This document shows, in pieces, positions 1 through 6,181 of a stretch of 12,613 bases of DNA (its first letter is position 1; every line of letters starts with the position of its first letter). The stretch lies in NCBI GenBank assembly GCA_031266635.1, contig JAISAN010000250.1, positions 1-12,613 of the forward strand, given 5' to 3'. The stretch comes from Treponema sp. (GTDB taxonomy: Bacteria > Spirochaetota > Spirochaetia > Treponematales > Breznakiellaceae). The notes under the pieces were generated by a model, which was not told where the DNA came from, did no database searches, and saw nothing but the letters and a program-made list of their open reading frames with translations. Position numbers and translations under genes: made by a program.

Positions 1-189
1 TTCGGCGGTAACCAGATGCGCGGCGGAACGGCTGGCCGCCAAAAGCCGTTCCTCAATACTTTCCCGCAAAAACGCGGACATGGAACTAATGAGGATGCTG
101 GTAAAAATTGAAATAATCAGCACCAGAACGGCAGCGATGGAGAAAAGAAAAACCGCAAGATTATCATACAATAATGTTCTTCGCGTCAT
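1..189 (-). CDS. N-terminal part of a membrane protein, probably a sensor or signalling protein (partial)
   Basis: Reading leftward from an ATG at 189, an open frame of 63 codons runs off the left edge. It begins MTRRTLLYDN, followed by one strongly hydrophobic segment at about residues 11-36, then a charged, probably helical stretch (residues 40-60, with RESIEERLL) that could be the start of an extracytoplasmic sensor domain or a coiled coil. A short positively charged N-terminus plus a single membrane helix is typical of bacterial sensor proteins such as chemoreceptors, histidine kinases and membrane cyclases, but no family can be named from this fragment. An in-frame stop lies at 205-207, so the start cannot lie further upstream. 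No clear Shine-Dalgarno is visible. A 17-base perfect palindrome sits 6 bases upstream of the start codon. The gene is divergent from ctpA. Confidence 0.7.
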   Translation of the reverse strand, partial: MTRRTLLYDNLAVFLFSIAAVLVLIISIFTSILISSMSAFLRESIEERLLAASRSAAHLVTAE

Positions 190-194
190 TTTTC

Positions 195-211
195 TACCAT
201 AGGCTATGGTA
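195..211. promoter_or_regulatory. Perfect palindrome, possible operator
   Basis: TACCATAGGCTATGGTA has two perfect 8-base arms around one central G. It lies 6 bases upstream of the start codon of the leftward gene (ATG at 189), where a bound repressor or a leader hairpin could block expression. Short symmetric sites of this size often bind dimeric helix-turn-helix regulators. No regulator is encoded in the window and the motif is not one I recognise. Confidence 0.35.
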
Positions 212-241
212 CTCCAATACAAACCCCCTGTATAGTGAGCT

Positions 242-270
242 TTTTCCAAAACCCGGCTGGTTTTGGAAAA
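242..270. repeat. Inverted repeat with 12-base arms (TTCCAAAAC family)
   Basis: Arm TTTTCCAAAACC (242-253) pairs perfectly with GGTTTTGGAAAA (259-270) around a five-base loop. It has no following T-run on either strand and no gene ends into it, so it is unlikely to be a terminator. It shares the TTCCAAAAC core with the elements at 350, 427 and 10053 and is best read as a relative of a dispersed palindromic repeat. Confidence 0.6.
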
Positions 271-397
271 GCCTCCGGTGAAGATCGGGCGGCTATTGTC
301 CCGCAAGCAAGTTTTTGGTACTATGACGATACGCTGGCATTTGAACCGGTTCCAAAACCCGGCGGGCGCGGATTTTCGATCCGGGGGAAACTGGTTT

Positions 398-424
398 TTG
401 AAAAAAATGTATTAGTTTTATAAT
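398..424 (+). promoter_or_regulatory. Probable sigma-70 type promoter of ctpA
   Basis: A consensus TATAAT lies at 419-424, preceded by TTGAAA at 398-403. The 15-base spacer is shorter than the ideal 17, which lowers confidence in the -35 assignment. Transcription would begin near 431, inside the palindromic repeat, giving a leader of about 115 bases before ctpA. Confidence 0.45.
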
Positions 425-426
425 AG

Positions 427-460
427 GGGCTGTTCCAAAAACTGAAGTTTTGGAACAGCC
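427..460 (+). repeat. Palindromic repeat family A, copy 1 (ctpA leader)
   Basis: Arms GGCTGTTCCAAAA and TTTTGGAACAGCC form a near-perfect hairpin, extended inward by ACT/AGT with one bulged A. The 25 bases at 436-460 recur without mismatch, on the other strand, at 10053-10077 in the leader of the TRAP operon. Both copies therefore have the same orientation relative to the gene they precede. A 25-base identity between two intergenic regions about 9.6 kb apart marks a dispersed repeat, of REP or small MITE type, or a shared leader element. Confidence 0.7.
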
Positions 461-469
461 TCACTTGAA

Positions 470-516
470 ACGGACTGTAGTCCGTGGAAGCCGGCCGGTT
501 CTTGAACAAGCCGGCT
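470..516 (+). other. Two further hairpins in the predicted ctpA leader
   Basis: ACGGACT (470-476) pairs with AGTCCGT (479-485). AGCCGGC (489-495) pairs with GCCGGCT (510-516), enclosing a smaller GTTC/GAAC stem at 498-507. A third weak pairing, CCGG at 523-526 with CCGG at 531-534, would overlap the first bases of the ctpA ribosome-binding site GGAGGG (533-538). Together with the repeat at 427-460 this makes an unusually folded leader. Confidence 0.4.
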
Positions 517-544
517 ATAAAACCGGTAATCCGGAGGGTGATAT

Positions 545-2047
545 ATGAATATACCTGATCTTCCCGCTTCTCCCAGGAAATTTTCCCTTTCCTGGCTCTG
601 GGTGATTTCTACCGTCATTTTGTGCGGAATCTTTGTCCTTGTTTCAGCGCCCCAGGCTCTTGCCCAGGGAAGGGAGCAGGGGGGGCAAAATCAAAATTTC
701 CGCCGGTATACCGCGGTTATGCAGCAGGTTTTTGACTTTATTCAGCGGCATTATGTGGAAGAGGTTGATCCCCAGGTGCTCTTCGAGGGCGCCATGACCG
801 GCATGTTCAACGCCCTGGAAGATCCCTATTCAAACTTCCTGCCGGAATCGGAAATGACCGACCTGAACGATACGACCCAGGGGAGTTTCGGCGGGGTAGG
901 GCTGTATATTTCAAAACCCGTGGGGGAACGGTCCGACGGCAGGCCCCCGTATGTGGAGGTGGCTTCTCCCATTGAGGACACTCCCGGCTGGCGGGCGGGG
1001 ATCAATCCCGGGGATCTGATTATCGAAATAAATGGCGAATCCACCGATACCCTGACTATGGATGAAGTGTTGGCCCGGCTCCGGGGAATTCCGGGGGAGG
1101 AAGTCAAGCTGCTCATCCGCCGGGGGGAGAAGCTGGAATTTCCCATCACCCTGGTCAGGGCGGTGATCGAGGTTCCCACCACCAAATACGCCATGATCGA
1201 TGATGTGGGCTACCTCAAGCTCATCACCTTTACCCCCATGACGGTTGACCGGGCCCGGGACGCCATTGGCGAATTCCAGTCCAAGAACTACAAGGGCCTT
1301 ATCCTGGATCTGCGGAACAATTATGGGGGCTTGCTCAATTCCGCGGTGGACATTAGCAGCCTTTTCCTTAACGGAGGGGTGGTGGTCAGCACAAAATCCC
1401 GGATTTCTTCGGAAAACCACGTGTTTAACGCCAGACCTTCCGCCCTGGTGGCCGCCGGCATACCGGTTATCGTTCTTATTAACCGGGGTTCCGCCTCGGC
1501 GTCGGAAATTGTGGCGGGCGCCCTCAAAGACCGGGGACGGGCCTATCTGGTGGGGGAAAAATCCTTTGGCAAGGGTTCAGTTCAGCAGGTTTACCCGCTG
1601 GAACGGTCAGGCTTCAAGATTACCACCGCCCGGTACTATACCCCCAGCGATGTGAATATCGACAAAATTGGCATCCCCCCGGACCGGGAGGTAAAATTCC
1701 CCGAATTTACCGACGCGGACGCGGAAAAACTCGGCGAACTCATCAAATCGAACAAGATCGCCACATTTATTAAAGGCAATCCCGGCGCGGATTCCGCGGA
1801 TATTGACCTCTACGCCAGGGTGCTGTCCAGGGAATACCAGCTCGACATTCCCCTGCTCCGCCGGCTTATCCGAAACGAACAGAACCGGACGACCATCGCC
1901 CCGGTCTACGATCTGGAATACGATATTCAGCTCCAGGAGGCGGTAAATATCCTCCAGGACGGGACTTACGGTCTCTTGATGCAGACTACCAAGACCCTCA
2001 AGGCCCTGCAGGAAGAGGCTTCCGGGGATCTGCCCCTGGCTTCATAG
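545..2047 (+). CDS. ctpA: Carboxy-terminal processing protease, S41 family (CtpA/Prc type)
   Basis: This is a serine protease of peptidase family S41 that cleaves exported proteins near their C-termini; it acts outside the cytoplasmic membrane. The 500-residue product starts with a signal peptide or anchor (hydrophobic residues about 16-40, ending ALAQ). A helical region with the LEDPYSNFL motif follows (91-99), then a PDZ domain (about 112-195) and the S41 catalytic core (about 215-385). The catalytic serine should be Ser318 in GSASASEI. The catalytic lysine should be Lys343 in SFGKGSVQ, at the 25-residue Ser-Lys spacing seen in E. coli Prc. A C-terminal tail of about 100 residues follows. 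The start is supported by GGAGGG at 533-538, six bases before the ATG. The 5' coding part contains a G7 run at about codons 46-48. It heads an operon with rsmE, 13 bases downstream. Its substrate is unknown. Confidence 0.93.
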   Translation: MNIPDLPASPRKFSLSWLWVISTVILCGIFVLVSAPQALAQGREQGGQNQNFRRYTAVMQQVFDFIQRHYVEEVDPQVLFEGAMTGMFNALEDPYSNFLPESEMTDLNDTTQGSFGGVGLYISKPVGERSDGRPPYVEVASPIEDTPGWRAGINPGDLIIEINGESTDTLTMDEVLARLRGIPGEEVKLLIRRGEKLEFPITLVRAVIEVPTTKYAMIDDVGYLKLITFTPMTVDRARDAIGEFQSKNYKGLILDLRNNYGGLLNSAVDISSLFLNGGVVVSTKSRISSENHVFNARPSALVAAGIPVIVLINRGSASASEIVAGALKDRGRAYLVGEKSFGKGSVQQVYPLERSGFKITTARYYTPSDVNIDKIGIPPDREVKFPEFTDADAEKLGELIKSNKIATFIKGNPGADSADIDLYARVLSREYQLDIPLLRRLIRNEQNRTTIAPVYDLEYDIQLQEAVNILQDGTYGLLMQTTKTLKALQEEASGDLPLAS

Positions 2048-2060
2048 CGGGCCTCCGGCC

Positions 2061-2864
2061 ATGAAACGTTTTATCCTGCCCCAGGCGCCCGGTCCTGACG
2101 GCAGGGTCCGGCTTTCCGGGGTGGATTATCACTACCTGGTCCGGGTCCGGCGTCTGGCGCCCGGCGAAACCTTCCCGGCCCGGCTCCCCGGCGGCGGGGA
2201 AACACTGATCCGCGTCTTGTCTGTTGAAGGAGCCGCCCTTACCGGGGTCTGCGGGCCCGAAGCCCCCGGCCCCGGCTCCCCGCTGCCGCCGATTATCCTG
2301 TTCCAGGCCCTGCCTAAGGCGAACAAAATGGACCTTATCGTCCGGCAGGCCGCCGAAGGGGGGCTTACGGAGCTTGTCCCCTTTAGTTCGGAATATTCGA
2401 TCCCCCGGCCGGACGGTGAAGGGCCGGGGAACCGGCTCCGGCGCTGGGAAAAGATCATCCGGGAAGCCCGCCAGCAAAGCGGTTCCCCCATTGCTACTGC
2501 CATTCGGCCCCCCCTGAGTCTGGAAGGGCTTTTGGCATATTGGGAAGAACTGAGGGGCCGGAAACAAAAAACACTGGGGCTTTTGTTTCATCAGACACCC
2601 CTTGAACAGGCCAGCCTCCACGGGTATCTTGATAAGGAACCTGAGATGGTCGTATTGGTCATAGGCCCCGAAGGGGGGTTTTCTCCCGGAGAGGTATCCC
2701 GGTTTCTGGGAGCGGGCTTTTTACCCCTGACCATCGGCGATACTGTTTTACGAACCGAAACCGCCGCTCTGTACGGGGCCGCGGCGATTCGGATCATTCT
2801 TTTGGAGCGTACTTCGTGGCTGCCGAACATACCCCTCCCCTGCGGGAACGAATCGAGTTTTTAA
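2061..2864 (+). CDS. rsmE: 16S rRNA m3U1498 methyltransferase RsmE
   Basis: RsmE is an S-adenosylmethionine-dependent enzyme that methylates N3 of U1498 in 16S rRNA. The 267-residue protein has the expected two-part plan: an N-terminal PUA-like RNA-binding part (about 1-70) and a SPOUT/trefoil-knot methyltransferase domain. Family signatures include ALPKANKMDLIVRQAAEGG (83-101), REARQQSG (134-141), the cofactor-loop motif IGPEGGFSPGE (201-211) and the knot motif LRTETA (230-235). It is about 20 residues longer than usual at the C-terminus; this extra tail is the part overlapping the next gene by 49 bases. The ATG lies 13 bases after the ctpA stop, with no strong Shine-Dalgarno, suggesting translational coupling. 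Housekeeping function; identification is firm. Confidence 0.93.
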   Translation: MKRFILPQAPGPDGRVRLSGVDYHYLVRVRRLAPGETFPARLPGGGETLIRVLSVEGAALTGVCGPEAPGPGSPLPPIILFQALPKANKMDLIVRQAAEGGLTELVPFSSEYSIPRPDGEGPGNRLRRWEKIIREARQQSGSPIATAIRPPLSLEGLLAYWEELRGRKQKTLGLLFHQTPLEQASLHGYLDKEPEMVVLVIGPEGGFSPGEVSRFLGAGFLPLTIGDTVLRTETAALYGAAAIRIILLERTSWLPNIPLPCGNESSF

Positions 2865-3574
2865 GAGTTCCGGTTGATATTGTTGCCCCTGAGCGGCTGA
2901 CTGAGGCTATTTATGAGCTTTTGGCCGCCGGAACGGGCCGGAATATCGTCCTTCTCTCCCTTTGGGACCTCCTCCGGGCCCGGCGGAGCGGCGAGTACCG
3001 TTCTTTCGTACTCAACGCGGGGCTGATTATCCCTATTTCAAAGAGTCTTGTCAGCGGTATCCGTTTTTTAACCGGAAAGACCGCTGTCCGGTATATGCCC
3101 TTTGACCTTGTTATTAACATCCTTACGCTTCTGGAAAACCGGGAATTTTCCCTCTACCTGCTGGGGGCAAAGCCGCGGGTTCTTCAAAAAACGGAAAAAA
3201 ACATCCGCCAGACCTTTCCCGGTCTGCGGGTGGTGGGCCGCTATATCGGCGCGTTCAAACGCCAGGAGGAGGCCACCATTCTCCAGGCGATCCGTAAAGC
3301 TTCTCCCTCCCTGCTGCTGGTTGGCAAGGGGGTGAGCGGGGGCGAGCAGTGGATCGTAAAAAACAACGGACAGCTCAGCGGGGGGCTGCGGCTCTGGTGC
3401 AGCGACCTTTTTGAAGTTTTCGCGGAACGGAGAAAACGTCCCTCCCGGAAAACTTTTGACCGCGGCCTGGAATGGCTGGGGTATTGCCTCCGAAACCCCT
3501 TGAAATTTTTCCGGTTTTTTCTGTACTGCTGGTACAAGATGCTGCTCCTTGTGTACCGGGTCTTCAAAAAATGA
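2816..3574 (+). CDS. Divergent WecB/TagA/CpsF (GT26) family protein, probably without classical catalytic residues
   Basis: The family comprises membrane-associated glycosyltransferases that add N-acetylmannosamine or related sugars to lipid carriers. The 252-residue product follows the family along its length: RIEFLRVPVDIV (12-23), FSLYLLGAKPRVLQKT (111-126), FPGLRVVGRYIGAF (134-147), LLLVGKG (166-172), EQWIVKN (177-183), and GLEWLGYCLRNPLKFFRFF (217-235) matching the usual GLEWLYRLLQEP tail. The usual PDG catalytic motif, however, reads PIS (73-75), the catalytic Asp becoming Ile74. The usual PKQEKW reads SGGEQW (174-179), and the TPN-type motif reads LSL (47-49). The C-terminus (about 230-250) is very hydrophobic with basic residues, suiting membrane attachment. 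The GTG start at 2816 is supported by GGAG at 2804-2807, eight bases upstream; the gene overlaps rsmE by 49 bases. Family membership is fairly sure; activity is doubtful. Confidence 0.75.
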   Translation: MAAEHTPPLRERIEFLRVPVDIVAPERLTEAIYELLAAGTGRNIVLLSLWDLLRARRSGEYRSFVLNAGLIIPISKSLVSGIRFLTGKTAVRYMPFDLVINILTLLENREFSLYLLGAKPRVLQKTEKNIRQTFPGLRVVGRYIGAFKRQEEATILQAIRKASPSLLLVGKGVSGGEQWIVKNNGQLSGGLRLWCSDLFEVFAERRKRPSRKTFDRGLEWLGYCLRNPLKFFRFFLYCWYKMLLLVYRVFKK

Positions 3575-3580
3575 ATCCGT

Positions 3581-3601
3581 TTTTCATCATATTTTCATCA
3601 T
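3581..3601. repeat. Short direct repeat TTTTCATCAT x2
   Basis: TTTTCATCAT occurs at 3581-3590 and 3592-3601, separated by one A, just after the GT26 gene ends. No function is evident and no terminator hairpin is seen here. Confidence 0.4.
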
Positions 3602-3620
3602 AGGGGGGCCAAAAAACGCC

Positions 3621-3649
3621 TTGAAAAAAGGAGCGGAGTAGAATACTAT
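3621..3649 (+). promoter_or_regulatory. Sigma-70 type promoter of the GH3-HAD operon
   Basis: TTGAAA (3621-3626) and TACTAT (3644-3649) are separated by an ideal 17-base spacer. Transcription would begin near 3656, giving a leader of about 72 bases before the ATG at 3728. That leader begins with palindromic repeat family B. This is the best promoter match in the gap between the two plus-strand operons. Confidence 0.55.
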
Positions 3650-3653
3650 AGGT

Positions 3654-3689
3654 TAGACGTGTTCGACAGCGCGAACCTTTAGTTTGTTG
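3654..3689 (+). repeat. Palindromic repeat family B, copy 1 (GH3 leader)
   Basis: This stretch matches 7019-7054 at 29 of 36 positions without gaps, sharing the GTGTTC box and the CGAACCTTT core. Its inverted-repeat symmetry is more decayed than in the second copy. It lies at the predicted start of the GH3 transcript. Confidence 0.55.
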
Positions 3690-3727
3690 ACAGGTCTTGC
3701 AATTTTTGAAAATATTCGGGAGGCCGT

Positions 3728-5428
3728 ATGAAAGAACAACGGGTGAAAGGCTGGTGGTTTATCAGGTTTGCTCTGACACTGGTCGGCAAAAAAGGCATCG
3801 GTGAGATGAAACGGGCATCCAAAAATGCCGTCAAGTCCCAGGAAAAGACCCTGCGGAGTTTTCTTGCCGTTTCAAAAGATACCGTTTACGGAAAAGAACA
3901 CCGGTTTGCGGATATTTTACAGGCCCAAACCCCGGAAGAGCTTTTCCGGCGTTACCGGGAACAGGTGCCCATCAATGATTACGAGGACCTCAGGCCCTAC
4001 ATTGAACGGCATAAAAACGGCGAGCCCGATGTGCTGTTCCCCGGAAAACCCAAGATGTATGCCACCACCAGCGGCACTACCAAAGAACCGAAATGGGTTC
4101 CCATTACCGAACGATATTACCAGGAAGTGTACAAAACCATGAACCAGCTCTGGTTTTATACCCTTATTATGAATAAGCCTCAAACCTTCTACAAGAAAGC
4201 CCTTTCCATCGTGGGGAAGGCTATTGAAGGGGCCGCGCCGGACGGTACGTTATACGGCTCCATCTCCGGAATTTCCCAGCGGGACATTCCGGAATTTATG
4301 AAGATCATTCATACCGCTCCGGCGGATGTGTTCCATATCCCCGACTACAAGGCCCGGTATTACGCCATTATGCGGATGGGTATTGAACAGGATGTTACCC
4401 TGATCATTACCGCCAATCCCAGTACCCTGGTTGAAATGCAGAATAACGCCAATGAATTTTTTGATGAATATGTGCAGGACATTGAAAAGGGTACCCTGAG
4501 CCGCCGTCTTCCCATTCCCGATGAGATTCGTGCGGTTTTGGAGGCCCGGATCCGGCCAAATCCCGAGCGGGCCGCGGAACTGCGGGCCCTAAAGGAAAAG
4601 TACGGCACCGTGCTTCCCAAATATTATTGGCCCAATATGCAGGTGGTTAATGTCTGGTTTTGCGGTAATACCAATATTTTCTTTGAAAAGATCCGGGATT
4701 CCTTCCCCAAAACCTGTGTGTTCCACGAGATGGGCTATTTTGCCACCGAATGCCGGTCCGGCATCGTCCTTAAAAGCAATTCCCCGGATACGGTTATTTT
4801 TGGTCACAAAATTTTCTTTGAATTTATCCACGAATCGGAACTGGAAAGTGAAAACCCCCGGATATACCGGATGGACGAGGTGGAAAAGGGCGAGCGGTAC
4901 TGCATGATTGTTACCACCTCCGCGGGCCTGTACCGTTATAACATGAACGACCTGGTGGAGATTACCGGGTTTATCAATCAATTCCCCACCCTCAAGCTAA
5001 TCCAGAAGGTGAATGGCACGGTGAACATCACGGGCGAAAAACTCCATGAGCGGCAGTTTGTCGAGGCGGTTCACGCGGCGGAAAAAGAGACCGGCAACCG
5101 GGTGGCCTTTTTTATCGGTTTTGCGGACACTTCCAAAGTAACCTACCGGTTCTATTATGAATTCGTCAACGCCGATATAACCCAGGAAAAGGCTGAAAAT
5201 TTTACCCGTGTTCTGGACCGTTACCTGAAGGAATACAACATCGAATACGAGGCAAAACGTTCATCCAACCGTCTTAAAGCGCCGGAAACCGCCCTGCTGG
5301 TCAAGGAATCCTTTGAAAAGTTTAAGGCCACCTGTATCGACAAGGGATACCGGGACGGTCAGTTTAAGATGAATCTCCTGATGCAGGACGAGAAGCGCCA
5401 TGCCATGTTTAAGGAACTGGTGCAGTAA
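3728..5428 (+). CDS. GH3-family acyl-adenylating protein
   Basis: GH3 enzymes belong to the acyl-adenylate-forming superfamily: they activate a carboxylic acid with ATP and, in plants, join it to an amino acid. The bacterial members have mostly unknown substrates. The 566-residue length fits the family. Visible signatures are the phosphate-binding motif TSGTT (114-118, then KEPKW), the second nucleotide motif MGYFATE (335-341), and GLYRYNMNDLVEI (400-412), which matches the plant GLYRYRxGDVV motif with its conserved Asp (Asp408). NITGEKLHERQF (433-444) marks the hinge into the C-terminal domain (about 440-566). There is no signal peptide, so it is cytoplasmic; residues 8-20 are mildly hydrophobic. 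GGGAGG (3718-3723) precedes the ATG by four bases. It is followed 18 bases later by a HAD phosphatase in the same operon. The family is clear; the acid and acceptor are unknown. Confidence 0.85.
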   Translation: MKEQRVKGWWFIRFALTLVGKKGIGEMKRASKNAVKSQEKTLRSFLAVSKDTVYGKEHRFADILQAQTPEELFRRYREQVPINDYEDLRPYIERHKNGEPDVLFPGKPKMYATTSGTTKEPKWVPITERYYQEVYKTMNQLWFYTLIMNKPQTFYKKALSIVGKAIEGAAPDGTLYGSISGISQRDIPEFMKIIHTAPADVFHIPDYKARYYAIMRMGIEQDVTLIITANPSTLVEMQNNANEFFDEYVQDIEKGTLSRRLPIPDEIRAVLEARIRPNPERAAELRALKEKYGTVLPKYYWPNMQVVNVWFCGNTNIFFEKIRDSFPKTCVFHEMGYFATECRSGIVLKSNSPDTVIFGHKIFFEFIHESELESENPRIYRMDEVEKGERYCMIVTTSAGLYRYNMNDLVEITGFINQFPTLKLIQKVNGTVNITGEKLHERQFVEAVHAAEKETGNRVAFFIGFADTSKVTYRFYYEFVNADITQEKAENFTRVLDRYLKEYNIEYEAKRSSNRLKAPETALLVKESFEKFKATCIDKGYRDGQFKMNLLMQDEKRHAMFKELVQ

Positions 5429-5446
5429 GGCCCCGCCGCCGGGTTT

Positions 5447-6181
5447 TTGCCGAAAGTTGTGACGGATAACACAAACGAGCCCCTAAAAGCCCTGATACAG
5501 GGGGCCGGGGGCTTTATTTTCGACCTTGACGGAACTCTCTACGACACGGGAGGGTTTGCCCGGCATCTGGTCCTGGCCCGGCCCGGGGACGCCCTGATCA
5601 TGCTGGCGGAGCGGAAGACCCGGAAAACCCTGCGCGGCTGCGATTATGAAACCCCGGAAGCTTTTTACCGCGAATTTTTTTCCCGGATGTCCCGGATCGT
5701 CAAAAAACCGGCGGAAAAGCTGCGGGTCTGGTATTTTGACCGGTATATGCCCCTGATGATAAAAATTCTGCAGCGGCAGTACCGCCCCCGGCCGGGGACG
5801 GCGGAGCTTTTCCGTGTTCTGGCCGGAACTTCCTTCCCCTTTGCGGTGTATTCAGATTATCCCCTCGCGGCGGAACGGCTCTCCGCCCTGGGCCTGGGAA
5901 CGGCGGGATACAAAAGCTACGGTCCCGATCATTTTGGCGCCCAAAAGCCCGCGGTCCGGCCTTTTTTGGCCATCGCGAAAGACCTGGGGATCCCGCCGGC
6001 CCGCATACTGGTCATCGGTGACCGGGATGACGCCGACGGCGCCGGGGCCAGGGCCGCCGGCATGGGCTACGCCGGAACCGGAACCCCCCGCCGGGGACAG
6101 CCGGAACCCCCGCTTGACTGGGAAACCCTCGCCGCCCTGCTTCAGGACAGCCTCCACGGAACGGAGCCCCGGAACGCTTAA
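5447..6181 (+). CDS. HAD-superfamily hydrolase (phosphoglycolate-phosphatase-like, subfamily IA)
   Basis: This is a probable small-molecule phosphatase using an aspartyl-phosphate intermediate. All four HAD motifs are present: FIFDLDGTLYD (23-33; nucleophile Asp26, acid/base Asp28), the motif II serine in FAVYSDYP, the motif III lysine in GAQKPAVRPF, and the acidic motif IV VIGDRDDADGAGA. The helical cap sits between motifs I and II, as in subfamily IA. The product is 244 residues from a TTG at 5447, with GTG at 5459 as the alternative; no ATG lies upstream of motif I and no good ribosome-binding site is seen, so the exact start is uncertain. It lies 18 bases after the GH3 gene and is probably co-transcribed and translationally coupled. 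Its TAA overlaps the stop of the convergent acyltransferase. The substrate cannot be told from sequence. Confidence 0.85.
   Translation: MPKVVTDNTNEPLKALIQGAGGFIFDLDGTLYDTGGFARHLVLARPGDALIMLAERKTRKTLRGCDYETPEAFYREFFSRMSRIVKKPAEKLRVWYFDRYMPLMIKILQRQYRPRPGTAELFRVLAGTSFPFAVYSDYPLAAERLSALGLGTAGYKSYGPDHFGAQKPAVRPFLAIAKDLGIPPARILVIGDRDDADGAGARAAGMGYAGTGTPRRGQPEPPLDWETLAALLQDSLHGTEPRNA

Larger units (their letters stand above)
190..544. other. Palindrome-rich intergenic region between the leftward gene and ctpA
   Basis: This 355-base non-coding stretch is built largely from short inverted repeats sharing a TTCCAAAAC arm. These are the operator-like palindrome at 195-211, a hairpin at 242-270, a GAACCGGTTC palindrome at 343-352, a long hairpin at 427-460, a 7-base-arm palindrome at 470-485 and an imperfect hairpin at 489-516. 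The 14-mer TTCCAAAACCCGGC occurs twice (244-257 and 350-363). A probable ctpA promoter lies at 398-424. The small open frame at 235-423 spans these repeats and does not look like a gene. Confidence 0.6.

Noticed and set aside
235..423. Open frame of 62 codons in the palindromic region upstream of ctpA
   Set aside because: It starts with GTG without a ribosome-binding site, runs through two inverted repeats and the probable promoter, and its product has no recognisable domain.
190..544. CRISPR array, because of repeated TTCCAAAAC arms
   Set aside because: The arms are irregularly spaced, alternate in direction and form hairpins; there are no uniform repeats and spacers, and no cas genes.
3687..3716. 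TTGACA at 3687-3692 with AATATT at 3711-3716 as a promoter for the GH3 gene
   Set aside because: Transcription would begin at the ribosome-binding site or start codon, leaving no usable leader; the TTGAAA-17-TACTAT pair at 3621-3649 fits better.
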